Of a stretch of DNA of 64,000 nucleotides, positions 24,240 to 32,985 are shown in pieces; positions within the stretch are counted from its first letter, which is position 1; each line of letters begins with the position of its first letter. The position numbers and the translations under genes are program-made. The stretch is from assembly GCF_022698165.1 (NCBI RefSeq), contig NZ_JALDAY010000013.1:1-64000 (forward strand), in the 5' to 3' direction. The notes below the pieces were generated by a model, which made no database searches, was not told the DNA's origin, and saw only the letters and a program-made list of their open reading frames with translations. This DNA is from Streptomyces cylindrosporus. Its GTDB lineage: Bacteria; Actinomycetota; Actinomycetes; Streptomycetales; Streptomycetaceae.

Positions 24240-26783
24240 ATGGCACGCGGCAAGCTGCGGATCTACCTGGGTGCGGCACCGGGCGTCGGCAAGACGTACG
24301 CGATGCTTTCCGAGGCCCACCGCCGGATCGAGCGCGGCGCCGACTGCGTCGTCGCGTTCGTGGAGCGCCACGGCCGACCGCGCACCGAGGTGATGCTGCA
24401 CGGGCTGGAGGAGATCCCCCGCAGGGAACTGGAGTACCGGGACGCCGTCTTCACCGAGATGGACGTCGACGCGGTGCTGGCGCGTCGCCCGCAGGTCGCC
24501 CTCGTGGACGAACTCGCGCACACGAACATCCCCGGCTCCCGCAACACCAAGCGCTGGCAGGACGTGGAGGAACTGCTCGCAGCAGGCATCGACGTGATCT
24601 CCACCGTCAACATCCAGCACCTGGAGTCCCTCGGCGATGTCGTCGAGGCGATCACGGGTGTCCGGCAACAGGAGACCGTCCCCGATGAACTCGTCCGGCG
24701 CGCGGACCAGATCGAGCTGGTCGACATGTCGCCGGAGGCGCTACGCCGCCGTATGGCGCACGGGAACATCTACAAGCCGGACAAGGTCGACGCGGCCCTC
24801 TCGAACTACTTCCGGCCCGGAAACCTCACCGCCCTGCGGGAGTTGGCGCTGCTGTGGGTGGCGGACCGGGTCGACGAATACCTGAACCAGTACCGCAGCG
24901 AGCACCGGGTCTCGAAGATCTGGGGCTCGCGGGAGCGGATCGTGGTCGGGCTGACCGGCGGTCCGGAAGGGCGGACGCTGATCCGGCGGGCCGCGCGGCT
25001 GGCCGAGAAGGGGGCAGGCGGCGAGGTGCTCGCCGTCTACGTCACCCGCAGCGACGGTCTCACGTCCGCCTCGCCGAAGGAGCTGGCGGTCCAGCGCACC
25101 CTCGTCGAGGACCTCGGCGGCACCTTCCACCAGGTCGTCGGCGACGACATCCCGGCGGCCTTGCTGGACTTCTCACGCGGGGTCAACGCCACCCAGATCG
25201 TGCTGGGCGTCTCCCGGCGCAAGAGCTGGCAGTACGTCCTCGGGCCCGGCGTCGGCGCGACGGTCGCCCGGGACTCCGGCCCCGACCTCGACGTCCACCT
25301 CATCACGCACGCAGAGGCGGGCAAGGGACGCGGACTGCCAGCCGCACGGGGCGCTCGGCTGGGGCGCTCGCGCATCCTCTGGGGCTGGTTCGCGGGTGTC
25401 GGCGGTCCGTTGCTCCTGACATTGCTGCTGACCCATGTGGACGCCGACCTCGGTCTGACGAACGACATGCTGCTGTTCCTGACGCTGACGGTGGCGGCGG
25501 CCCTGCTCGGCGGCCTGCTCCCGGCGCTCGCCTCGGCCGCGTTCGGGTCCATGCTGCTGAACTGGTACTTCACGCCGCCGGTGCACCGGATCACGATCGC
25601 CGACCCGAAGAACATCCTCGCCTTGGCGATCTTCGTGGCGGTGGCCGTGTCGGTGGCATCGGTCGTCGACCTCGCCGCCCGCCGCACCCACCAGGCGGCT
25701 CGGCTGCGCGCCGAGTCGGAGATCCTGTCCTTCCTCGCGGGCAACGTGCTGCGCGGTGAGACCAGCCTGGAGGAGCTGCTGGAGCGGGTGCGGGAGACGT
25801 TCGTGATGCGGTCCGTGGCCCTGCTGGAGCGCGAGAACGACTCCGCGCCCTGGACCGTCGCGGGCTGCGTGGGGCCGGACGCGCCGACCGGGCGCCCCGA
25901 GGACGCCGACGTCGAGGTGCCTGCCGGTGACCATATGGCATTGGCCTTGTGCGGTCGCGTGCTGCCCGCCGAGGACCGCCGAGTGCTGGCCGCGTTCGCC
26001 GCCCAGGCGGCCGTGGTGGTGGATCGCCGACGCCTCCAGGAGGAGGCTGACCGGGCCAAGGTGCTCGCCGAGGGGAACCGGATGCGCACGGCGCTGCTCG
26101 CCGCGGTCAGCCACGACCTGCGCACGCCCCTGGCCGGAATCAAGGCGGCCGTCACCTCGCTGCGGTCGGAGGACGTCGCCTGGTCGGAGCAGGACCGGGC
26201 CGAGCTCCTGGCCGGAATCGAGGAGGGCTGTGACCGCCTCGACCACCTCATCGCCAACCTGCTGGACATGTCCCGCGTGCAGACCGGCACGGTGGCTCCG
26301 CTGATCCGGGACATCGACCTCGACGAGGTCGTCCCCATGTCCCTGGCCGGTGTGCCGGAGGACGGCGTGGAGCTGGACATCCCCGAAACGCTGCCCATGG
26401 TCTGCGTGGACAAGGGCCTGTTGGAGCGAGTGGTCGCCAACGTCGTCGAGAACGCCGTGAAGTACGGGCCTGCCGAGGAACAGGTCGTCGTGTCCGCGAG
26501 CGTGCTAGGCGACCGTGTCGAGGTCCGGGTCGTCGACCGCGGCCCCGGTGTCCCCGACGAGGCCAAGGAGCACATCTTCGAGCCCTTCCAGCGCTACGGC
26601 GACGCGCCGCGCGGCAACGGGGTCGGCCTCGGCCTCGCCGTCGCCCGCGGTTTCACCGAGGCGATGGGCGGCACCCTGCGAGCAGAAGACACCCCCGGCG
26701 GCGGTCTCACCATGGTTCTCAGCCTTCCCACGGCGGACAACTCGGAGGTCGTACAAGGCCTCTCCGCCACGACCACCTCGTAG
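24240..26783 (+). CDS. kdpD: KdpD-type sensor histidine kinase
   Basis: An 847-residue kinase. The N-terminal KdpD domain has the Walker A GAAPGVGKT at 11-19 and VDELAHTNIPGSRNTKRW. A USP-type nucleotide/c-di-AMP-binding domain runs from about 230 to 360, followed by a four-helix DUF4118 membrane part at about 380-480, a GAF-like linker, HisKA with AAVSHDLRTPLAGIKAA (His near 624) and an HATPase with VDRGPGVPDEAKEHIFEPF and GVGLGLAVARGF. KdpD senses potassium or osmotic state and signals to KdpE. No kdpE or kdpFABC lies in the window, and the next gene is a small membrane protein, so the cognate regulator must be elsewhere. Confidence 0.93.
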   Translation: MARGKLRIYLGAAPGVGKTYAMLSEAHRRIERGADCVVAFVERHGRPRTEVMLHGLEEIPRRELEYRDAVFTEMDVDAVLARRPQVALVDELAHTNIPGSRNTKRWQDVEELLAAGIDVISTVNIQHLESLGDVVEAITGVRQQETVPDELVRRADQIELVDMSPEALRRRMAHGNIYKPDKVDAALSNYFRPGNLTALRELALLWVADRVDEYLNQYRSEHRVSKIWGSRERIVVGLTGGPEGRTLIRRAARLAEKGAGGEVLAVYVTRSDGLTSASPKELAVQRTLVEDLGGTFHQVVGDDIPAALLDFSRGVNATQIVLGVSRRKSWQYVLGPGVGATVARDSGPDLDVHLITHAEAGKGRGLPAARGARLGRSRILWGWFAGVGGPLLLTLLLTHVDADLGLTNDMLLFLTLTVAAALLGGLLPALASAAFGSMLLNWYFTPPVHRITIADPKNILALAIFVAVAVSVASVVDLAARRTHQAARLRAESEILSFLAGNVLRGETSLEELLERVRETFVMRSVALLERENDSAPWTVAGCVGPDAPTGRPEDADVEVPAGDHMALALCGRVLPAEDRRVLAAFAAQAAVVVDRRRLQEEADRAKVLAEGNRMRTALLAAVSHDLRTPLAGIKAAVTSLRSEDVAWSEQDRAELLAGIEEGCDRLDHLIANLLDMSRVQTGTVAPLIRDIDLDEVVPMSLAGVPEDGVELDIPETLPMVCVDKGLLERVVANVVENAVKYGPAEEQVVVSASVLGDRVEVRVVDRGPGVPDEAKEHIFEPFQRYGDAPRGNGVGLGLAVARGFTEAMGGTLRAEDTPGGGLTMVLSLPTADNSEVVQGLSATTTS

Positions 26784-26800
26784 ACGCCTCGTACGGCGAT

Positions 26801-26820
26801 CCGGCCTGCGCCAGGGCCGG
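26801..26820 (+). terminator. weak hairpin after kdpD
   Basis: A 6-bp CCGGCC/GGCCGG stem with a CTG/CAG extension, 17 bases beyond the kdpD stop. Confidence 0.3.
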
Positions 26821-26870
26821 TATCCGGCCGCGGGCACCTCCCGTCAGGCGCCCGCGACGCCTACGGTGGA

Positions 26871-27227
26871 GTGGTGCGCGAGATCACCGATGCCGCTCTC
26901 CGCTTCCCCACGGCCACGTTCACAGCCGCGCTCGTCCTGGTCGTCGGCTTCTGGACGCTGATTCTGCTGGGCCCGTCGGCACGTGACCGGCGCACCCGCC
27001 GCGCGGAAGACCCGTCGCACGTGCGCGCGACCCCGGTCATCGCCGAGGCGTCCCTGGTCATCGCCCTCGCCTGGATCCTGAGCCTTGGCGGCTCTCTGCT
27101 GCTGCGTCCCCACGAGGCTGCCCAGCCACTGGCGGCGGTCCTGGCCGCCCTGCTTCTCGTCACCTCGCTCGCGCTGGCCACCCTGGCCGCCCGCCGAGTG
27201 ACCCGGGGACGGCGCCGACCGCGGTGA
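26871..27227 (+). CDS. small membrane protein, paralogue of 19559-19954
   Basis: A 118-residue protein with three hydrophobic stretches (FTAALVLVVGFWTLILLG; ASLVIALAWILSLGGSLLL; LAAVLAALLLVTSLALATLAA) and a basic C-terminus. It starts at GTG 26871 with GGTGGA upstream. It shares the FTAALV.VVGFW helix and the LAWIL.LG helix with the protein at 19559 but lacks its acidic DADADLD loop. It lies between kdpD and the NfeD/flotillin pair. Confidence 0.65.
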   Translation: MVREITDAALRFPTATFTAALVLVVGFWTLILLGPSARDRRTRRAEDPSHVRATPVIAEASLVIALAWILSLGGSLLLRPHEAAQPLAAVLAALLLVTSLALATLAARRVTRGRRRPR

Positions 27228-27292
27228 GCCCGTCGCCCTCCCGGGGGAGGGCGTGTCACCTCGCCGACAGACGGCATCAAAATCGCGTAAAC

Positions 27293-27311
27293 ATTGCCGG
27301 AACACGGCAAT
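27293..27311. promoter_or_regulatory. inverted repeat upstream of NfeD/flotillin
   Basis: ATTGCCG-GAACA-CGGCAAT, perfect 7-bp arms and a 5-bp spacer, 75 bases before the NfeD-like start. It matches the copy in the PucR-type regulator's own promoter region. Confidence 0.55.
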
Positions 27312-27332
27312 GAAACAGCGTCCCCTGCCGTG

Positions 27333-27348
27333 TCAGGATTCCGTCAAG
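27333..27348 (+). promoter_or_regulatory. 11-bp direct repeat upstream of NfeD/flotillin
   Basis: TCAGG-ATTCCG-TCAAG, just downstream of the inverted repeat and 38 bases before the start codon. Confidence 0.4.
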
Positions 27349-27385
27349 CCGGAGATCAGCGACGGGTGAGAGGGGGACGGCACGC

Positions 27386-27895
27386 ATGGCCTGGTTTCTA
27401 GGAATCGGCATCACGGGGGTCGTGCTGCTCGCCCTGTCGCTGGTCTTCGACGGGCTGCTGGACGGCGTGCTCGACGGCGCGCTGGGCGGCGGTCTCGACG
27501 GGTGGCTGTCGCTGCCGGTCGTCGCCGGCTTCCTGGCGATGACCGGCTTCGGCGGAGTCATCGCCCAGGCGGCCACGGGGGTCGGCCCCGCGGGCGCCAC
27601 CGGCGTCGGCGCACTTGCGGGGGTGGGCACAGCCTGGCTGACGTACCGCTTCAGCCGTGCCCTGATGCGTGATCAGACCTCGGTGGCGCCCACCGGGGGC
27701 GACCTGATCGGTACGTCCGGGAGCGTGGTGACGGCGATCCCCGCCGACGGGTTCGGTGAGGTACTCCTCCAACTCGCGGGCCAGCCCGTGAAGTTCGCCG
27801 CGCGCAGCGCGACACCGGTGGCCCGCGGCGCCGAGGTGTGGGTGGAGGCGGCACCGACCGCGACCTCCGTCCTCGTACGGCCCGTGCACCGCTGA
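27386..27895 (+). CDS. NfeD-like membrane protein
   Basis: A 169-residue protein: hydrophobic segments at about 3-20, 45-65 and 70-90, then a soluble C-terminal domain from about 105 (GTSGSVVTAIPADGFGEVLLQ, then ARGAEVWVEAAPT) with the OB-like fold of NfeD proteins. NfeD proteins partner with SPFH/flotillin scaffolds, and the flotillin gene follows 104 bases later, so a membrane microdomain role is likely. Confidence 0.82.
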   Translation: MAWFLGIGITGVVLLALSLVFDGLLDGVLDGALGGGLDGWLSLPVVAGFLAMTGFGGVIAQAATGVGPAGATGVGALAGVGTAWLTYRFSRALMRDQTSVAPTGGDLIGTSGSVVTAIPADGFGEVLLQLAGQPVKFAARSATPVARGAEVWVEAAPTATSVLVRPVHR

Positions 27896-27942
27896 GCTTC
27901 GCCGCGTCGGTCGGCGACCCGCCTTTCCTCATCCTGTTCACC

Positions 27943-27961
27943 GCCCCTTGTGGGGGCTTTT
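27943..27961 (+). terminator. hairpin with T run between NfeD and flotillin genes
   Basis: GCCCC-TTGT-GGGGGC followed by TTTT, a short intrinsic-terminator-like hairpin. It may attenuate rather than end transcription, since the flotillin gene follows in the same direction. Confidence 0.4.
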
Positions 27962-27999
27962 CCAACCCTCCGGGTTGTTACGTGTCTGGGGGCACTGTC

Positions 28000-29520
28000 A
28001 TGAGTCCTGTCGTCGTCGCCGTGGCCGGAGTCGTCGTACTCCTCGTCCTGTCGGCTCTCGTCGTCATCAGCCGTTACAAGGTCGCCGGGCCGAGCGAGGC
28101 GTTCATCGTCACGGGCCGGCGGGGCAAGAAGTCCACCGATCCGGAGACCGGCCGGGTGTTCACCGACAACAGCGGGCAGAAGGTCGTGGTCGGCGGCGGG
28201 GTGTTCGTCGTGCCGTTCGTGCAGCAGAAGTTCACCCTCGACCTGTCCTCGCGGCACATCCCGGTCGCTGTCCGCGGAGCGGTCACCCTGCGCGGGGTGA
28301 AGGCCAATCTCGACGGTGTCGCGATCGTCAAGGTCGGCGGTACCGAGGACTCGATCCGTGCCGCCGCCCAGCGGTTTTTGATGCAGCAGGACGGCATCGT
28401 CGGCTTCACCCAGGAAGTTCTCTCCGGCGCGCTGCGCGCGATCGTCGGCCGGATGTCGGTGGAGGACGTCATCCGCGACCGAGCCGCGTTCGCCGGGCAG
28501 GTGGCCGAGGAGGCGGAGGCGAGTCTGTCCGGGCAGGGCCTGGTGCTGGACGCCTTCCAGATCCAGGACATCACCACCGAGGGCTCCTACCTGGAGGACC
28601 TCGGCCGTCCGGAGGCCGCCCGCGCCAAGCAGGAGGCCGACATCGCCGAGGCGGTGGCCCAGCGTGCGGCCGAGCAGGCCCGGTTGAAGGCCGCGGAGGA
28701 GATCGCGATCGCGCAGCGGACGTTCAACCTGCGGCAGGCGGAGATCAAGGCCGAGACCGACGAGGCCGCCGCCCGTGCCGCCGCCGCGGGACCGCTGGCG
28801 GAAGCGGCCCGGCAGCAGGAGATCCTCACCCAGCAGGAGAAGGTCGCCGAACGGCAGGCCGCGCTGACCGACCGCCAGCTCGACACGCAGGTCCGCAAGC
28901 CGGCCGACGCCCAGCGGTACGCCGCCGAGCAGGAGGCCGAGGCCAAGCGGGTGGCACGGGTCAAGCAGGCCGAGGCGGAGAAGGCCGCGGGCATCGCGGG
29001 CGCCCAGGCGGAGGCCGAGCGGGCCCGGCTGACCGGTGAGGGTGAGAAGCAGCGCCGCAGCGCGCTCGCCGAGGCGGAGGCCGTCGAGGGACTCAAGAGG
29101 GGAGAGGCCGAGCGGTCCCGCCGTGCGGCGATCGCGGAGGCGGTCCGGTTGGAGGGCGAGGCCGAGGCGGCGGCGATCGGCGCCAAGGGCGCGGCCGAGG
29201 CGGAGGCGATGCAGAAGAAGGCCGACGCCTTCGGACAGTACGGCGAGGCGGCGATCCTCCAGATGCTCGTCGAGGTGCTCCCGCAGGTCGTCGCCAAGGC
29301 GTCCGAGCCGCTTGCCGCCGTGGACAAGATGACCGTCATCTCCACCGACGGAGCAAGCCGGTTGACGCGCAGCGTCACCGACAACGTGGCCCAGGGCATC
29401 GAACTCCTCAGCTCCACCACCGGAGTAGACCTCGCCGAACTCTTGAAGGGCGTCACACGGCGGACCGAGACCACGCAGCCCGCACCGGAGGCCAACGGGA
29501 AGATCGAGATCGCCGGCTGA
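28000..29520 (+). CDS. flotillin (SPFH/band 7) family protein
   Basis: A 506-residue protein. One N-terminal membrane segment (VVVAVAGVVVLLVLSALVVI) precedes an SPFH domain (about 25-195: GPSEAFIVTGR, IVKVGGTEDSIRAAAQRFL, IQDITTEGSYLEDLG). A long Ala/Glu-rich coiled coil with many EAE repeats runs from about 205 to 415. The C-terminal part (ILQMLVEVLPQVVAKASEPL) is the flotillin tail. Flotillins form membrane scaffolds. It is followed by a strong terminator. Confidence 0.92.
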   Translation: MSPVVVAVAGVVVLLVLSALVVISRYKVAGPSEAFIVTGRRGKKSTDPETGRVFTDNSGQKVVVGGGVFVVPFVQQKFTLDLSSRHIPVAVRGAVTLRGVKANLDGVAIVKVGGTEDSIRAAAQRFLMQQDGIVGFTQEVLSGALRAIVGRMSVEDVIRDRAAFAGQVAEEAEASLSGQGLVLDAFQIQDITTEGSYLEDLGRPEAARAKQEADIAEAVAQRAAEQARLKAAEEIAIAQRTFNLRQAEIKAETDEAAARAAAAGPLAEAARQQEILTQQEKVAERQAALTDRQLDTQVRKPADAQRYAAEQEAEAKRVARVKQAEAEKAAGIAGAQAEAERARLTGEGEKQRRSALAEAEAVEGLKRGEAERSRRAAIAEAVRLEGEAEAAAIGAKGAAEAEAMQKKADAFGQYGEAAILQMLVEVLPQVVAKASEPLAAVDKMTVISTDGASRLTRSVTDNVAQGIELLSSTTGVDLAELLKGVTRRTETTQPAPEANGKIEIAG

Positions 29521-29541
29521 CCCGGCCGACGAACCAGAGAC

Positions 29542-29572
29542 AGGAGCCCGGGCGGTGACTGCCCGGGCTCCT
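29542..29572 (+). terminator. terminator after flotillin gene
   Basis: A perfect 12-bp stem (AGGAGCCCGGGC) with a 7-base loop, 21 bases after the stop codon. Confidence 0.7.
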
Positions 29573-29728
29573 CACCGACGGTTACCCAGGACACGTGCGG
29601 CGGGCCTCCCGAACGGATCACGAACCGTCGCACCAGGAGGCGAGGCAGCGGCCGGCACCCTAGGCTGGACCGCAGGTGCGCCGGGAAGTCTGGTCGGCAG
29701 TCAGCCGCCTGCTGCTTGGAGCCCTCGG

Positions 29729-30151
29729 ATGCCGGACACCTCTTCTGCCGGGGGACCGCATGGAATGCGGAGGATGGCCAGATTGCTGCACCATCCGCTG
29801 AGGGAACTGCGCGGTGTCGGTTCCGACCCCGTCCCGGAGCACGTCGTCGTCCGTCTTTCCGGAGAGATCACTTCGACGAACGTCGGGCGTATCGGCGCCA
29901 GCCTCCGGACCGCCCTGCGCTCGCGCCCCGCGGTCCTGGAGATCGACCTCGGCGAGGTGATCCACATCAGTGGTGACGGCGCCGTCGTGTTCTTCACGGC
30001 ACTGCGGGAGGCCCGGGCACGCGGGACACGGATGATCGTCACGAACGTCCGTGGCCGGGCCCTCGACGCTCTCCGGCAACTGGGCCTGGCCAGGGTCCTG
30101 GTCATGCACGAAGGGGACGGACCGCGGGAATCAGGCCCCGGCAACCGATAA
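29729..30151 (+). CDS. STAS-domain anti-sigma factor antagonist-like protein
   Basis: A 140-residue protein with a STAS domain (about 38-125: HVVVRLSGEITSTNVGRIGA, LEIDLGEVIHISGDGAVVFFTAL). The usual Asp-Ser phosphorylation site appears as SGDG, so the phosphoserine position is Gly and phospho-control is doubtful. ATG 29729 is used; an in-frame ATG follows at 29761. It may counter an anti-sigma factor elsewhere. No partner kinase lies beside it. Confidence 0.78.
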   Translation: MPDTSSAGGPHGMRRMARLLHHPLRELRGVGSDPVPEHVVVRLSGEITSTNVGRIGASLRTALRSRPAVLEIDLGEVIHISGDGAVVFFTALREARARGTRMIVTNVRGRALDALRQLGLARVLVMHEGDGPRESGPGNR

Positions 30152-30218
30152 CCGCTCTGCTCACCTCACCCTGCTGGTCGTGGCTTGACGGTCCGGTAAC
30201 GATCTGTCCGAGCGAACA

Positions 30219-30233
30219 CCTGCACAGTGCAAA
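30219..30233. promoter_or_regulatory. TTTGCA-N3-TGCAAA site (variant) before the PBP gene
   Basis: CCTGCA-CAG-TGCAAA: right arm perfect, left arm 4 of 6. It ends 19 bases before the start codon of the penicillin-binding protein. Confidence 0.5.
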
Positions 30234-30252
30234 CAAACATACGATCCACGAC

Positions 30253-31911
30253 ATGAACAGAGCTGTGAAGATCGGCATGGCCGGTACTGGTACGGCCCTG
30301 CTCGCCCTCGGGGGAATCGGCGCATACAACGTGGTGCAGGCGATGTCCTCCGGGACGACGGGGAGCGGCGAGACCAAGGCGGCGCGCGGTTTCGACCCAG
30401 CGGCGGTGTCGAGCGAGCCGCCGTCGGACGCCAAGGCCGTGAAGCTGGCCCGCGCCTTCCTGGACAACTGGTCCAAGCAGCGGTTCGACCAGGCCGCGAG
30501 TGACACCGACGCGTCGGCGACGGCCGTATCGGCCCTGCGGGGATACGCGGACGGCCTGCACCTGAAGACGCTGACCTTCAAGCAGGTCACCTCGGCGGGT
30601 CCCTCGACGGTGACGGCGGGCGCCACCAAGGTCACCTTCGACGTCACCGCCCAGGTGGCGGGTGGCACCTGGACCTATCCGAGCGCCGTGGCGGTACGGC
30701 AGAGCACCAACGGCCAGTTGGCGGTGCACTGGAACAACTCGGTGCTCTATCCCGGCCTGGGCGACGACCAGTCGCTGACCGCGGGCAAGCTGCCCGTCGG
30801 TGCGAGCACCGCCGAGGTCGTGGCGAGCGACGGCAAGACCGACCTCGCCCGCTTCTCCTCGCTGCACGACATCGTTGCGACGATCCGCAAGAACACGACC
30901 GCGACCGGCGGCAGCACCGGCACGGGCGTCGCGGTGGTGGACGCGAGCGGCGAGGGCGTGAAGTCGCTGAAGGTCTTCACCAAGGGCAAGGCGCCGCTGA
31001 TCAGGACGACCATCGACGCCTCGCTCCAGGCGGTGGCCGAGACCGCCGTGAAGGACGCCCACCTTCAGGACAAGCCCGCAGGGACGGTGGCGCTGGACTG
31101 GAGGACCGGTCACATCCTCGCGATCGCCCACACCGGCTCGGACGGCGACATCGCCATCAACGGCATCAAGTCGCCGGGCTCCACGATGAAGATCATCACC
31201 TCGGCGGCCCTGTTCGACCAGGTGGGCCTCTCCCCGAACTCCCCCGCCCCGTGCACGGACTCGCTGACGGCCAACAGCCAGCTGTTCCACAACGATTCCG
31301 GCGTGCGGGCCAACGCGGCCTCCACCCTCGCCCAGGCGTTCACGGTCTCCTGCAACACCGCCTTCATCAAGGACGGCTTCCACTACCTCGTGCACGACGG
31401 AGACGCCTCCGCCCTGCACGACGAGGCAGTGAACGTCTTCGGCATGGGCAGCTGGTCCATCGGCGGCGGGGTCGCCACCACCGACCCGAGCATCCCGGCG
31501 GACGTCCAGGGCGGCGACCAGGCGGCCCAGTTCATCGGCCAGGGCCAGGTCACGGCCACCCCGCTGTTCATGGCATCGGTGGCGGCCACCGTGCGAGGCG
31601 TCGGTTTCCACCAGCCGGTCATCCTGCCCGGACAGCACCAGGACACCGCACCCCGGCCCATCTCCGCCCGCACGGCCGGCTACCTGCAGTCGATGATGCG
31701 GAACGTGGCCACCAGCGGTACCGCCGCACCACGCCTCGGCGGCCTGGCCGGCGTCGGCGCCAAGACCGGCACCGCGGAAGAAGGCGACCACACCAACGGC
31801 TGGCTGACCGCGTACAACTCCCGCATCGCCGTCGCCGCGCTGGTCGAAGGCGGCAGCTCCGGTGTGGACTCCGCCGGGTACGTGGTCCGGCACCTGCTCA
31901 CCGGCGGCTGA
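30253..31911 (+). CDS. penicillin-binding transpeptidase
   Basis: A 552-residue protein. A signal-anchor (AGTGTALLALGGIGAYNVVQAMS) is followed by an NTF2-like N-terminal domain (about 55-165, MecA_N type) and a transpeptidase domain with SPGSTMKI (catalytic Ser-x-x-Lys near 311), SCNTAF near 366 and KTGTAE near 504. The three motifs are intact, so it is a functional class B-like PBP that crosslinks cell-wall peptides outside the membrane. There is little sign of a Shine-Dalgarno sequence before ATG 30253. A TGCA palindrome lies 20 bases upstream. Confidence 0.9.
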   Translation: MNRAVKIGMAGTGTALLALGGIGAYNVVQAMSSGTTGSGETKAARGFDPAAVSSEPPSDAKAVKLARAFLDNWSKQRFDQAASDTDASATAVSALRGYADGLHLKTLTFKQVTSAGPSTVTAGATKVTFDVTAQVAGGTWTYPSAVAVRQSTNGQLAVHWNNSVLYPGLGDDQSLTAGKLPVGASTAEVVASDGKTDLARFSSLHDIVATIRKNTTATGGSTGTGVAVVDASGEGVKSLKVFTKGKAPLIRTTIDASLQAVAETAVKDAHLQDKPAGTVALDWRTGHILAIAHTGSDGDIAINGIKSPGSTMKIITSAALFDQVGLSPNSPAPCTDSLTANSQLFHNDSGVRANAASTLAQAFTVSCNTAFIKDGFHYLVHDGDASALHDEAVNVFGMGSWSIGGGVATTDPSIPADVQGGDQAAQFIGQGQVTATPLFMASVAATVRGVGFHQPVILPGQHQDTAPRPISARTAGYLQSMMRNVATSGTAAPRLGGLAGVGAKTGTAEEGDHTNGWLTAYNSRIAVAALVEGGSSGVDSAGYVVRHLLTGG

Positions 31912-31922
31912 CACATCGTCGG

Positions 31923-32321
31923 CTAGGAACGGATGAGGGGGACGGTCACGGCGAGGTGTCCGTCACGGTCGGGTTGCGGGGAGTTGAGGGCGTTCATGCG
32001 GGTGGCCAGGTGACCGATCACCCGGCCGGTGAAGTCCGCGTCCGGTTTGGCCGTGCCGTACGGGGCGTGTTGGTGCTCGTCCTTCGTCGGCGGATGTCCG
32101 CCGATGTAACGGGCCAAGTCCGTGCTGACGGCCCAACAGGCCAGCGAGACCTTCGCCTGATCGTCCGCCACCTGTTTCACCCGGATGTGAGCGCACAGCG
32201 TGAAGTTGTCGCCACCCAAGGTGACCGTGGTGTTGAGCTCGTGGCGTGGGGAGCACCGCGCCATGAGCTCACGGACCGCCGGTTGCACTGTGCCGCTCGC
32301 CATGGGCTCCGCGTAGACCAT
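31923..32321 (-). CDS. conserved hypothetical protein
   Basis: A 132-residue soluble protein without a recognised family. It starts at ATG 32321 behind GGGGAGG. Mixed alpha/beta with a hydrophobic C-terminal strand (GHLAVTVPLIRS) and a central YIGGHPPTKDEHQHAPYG loop. It is convergent with the PBP gene (11 bases between stops). Its upstream gap (32322-32464) shows no copy of the TTTGCA palindrome. Confidence 0.6.
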   Translation of the reverse strand: MVYAEPMASGTVQPAVRELMARCSPRHELNTTVTLGGDNFTLCAHIRVKQVADDQAKVSLACWAVSTDLARYIGGHPPTKDEHQHAPYGTAKPDADFTGRVIGHLATRMNALNSPQPDRDGHLAVTVPLIRS

Positions 32322-32464
32322 CCGACAGCCTCCCCGTCGTGGGCGGAAGGCAGGGTCTCACGAGGTGACCGGTTGCGACCAGAGCGCATCGCGTGCCGCG
32401 GTGGTCGACTCGGGCCTCGTGGCTGCCGCGATCGGATGGCGGAGGGCCGAGTGCGGAGAGGCAG

Positions 32465-32833
32465 TTACAGGATCCGCTCGATCTGCCGCAGTTCCTTGCG
32501 GACGCCGGCTAGATCGGTGCGGTTCCGGTCAAGGACGACGTAGAGGAAGAGTCCTTCGTGTGTGCGGCGGGTCAGAGGCCGGATGAGGTGGTACTCCGTG
32601 TCCAGCGTGATGAGGATGTCCTCCAGCCGCGCCGGTGCGCAGCCGACCAGGTCCATGGCCGAGAGTTCGGCGCGTACGACGTCCGTACCGCCGCTTGCGG
32701 CTTTGGCGAGGTCGAGGCCGACCGGTTCGCCGAGGGCGCCGAGCGTCATGCGGCTGACGTAGTCGACGACCGCCACGCCGAGCGCTCCGTCGAGGCGCAT
32801 CGCCCGGCGCATAACGATGGTGATGGCGGACAC
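32465..32833 (-). CDS. roadblock/LC7-like domain protein
   Basis: A 122-residue protein. DGALGVAVVDYVSRMTLGALG, the EDILITLDTEYHLIRPL strand and GLFLYVVLDRNRTDLAGVRKEL match the roadblock/LC7-like fold seen in small Streptomyces regulators of GTPase or polarity systems. It starts at GTG 32833 with GAGGGGGC upstream. No partner GTPase lies beside it. A TTTGCA-type half-palindrome lies 46 bases upstream. Confidence 0.75.
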   Translation of the reverse strand: MSAITIVMRRAMRLDGALGVAVVDYVSRMTLGALGEPVGLDLAKAASGGTDVVRAELSAMDLVGCAPARLEDILITLDTEYHLIRPLTRRTHEGLFLYVVLDRNRTDLAGVRKELRQIERIL

Positions 32834-32879
32834 GGTCAGCCCCCTCGTCGTACCGGCGCGGGATTGTGTTCCGGCCGTC

Positions 32880-32894
32880 TTTGCATCGTGCCAC
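32880..32894. promoter_or_regulatory. TTTGCA-N3-TGCAAA site (half-degenerate) before roadblock gene
   Basis: TTTGCA-TCG-TGCCAC: left arm perfect, right arm 4 of 6, in the gap upstream of the roadblock gene. Confidence 0.4.
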
Positions 32895-32985
32895 GATTCG
32901 TGCTGGGTGGCTCCGGAAACGGCAGGGCGGGTCCACGACGCCGCCTCGGGCAACCCCTTCTCGTGCGGCGCCGGTTGACAGGGCG

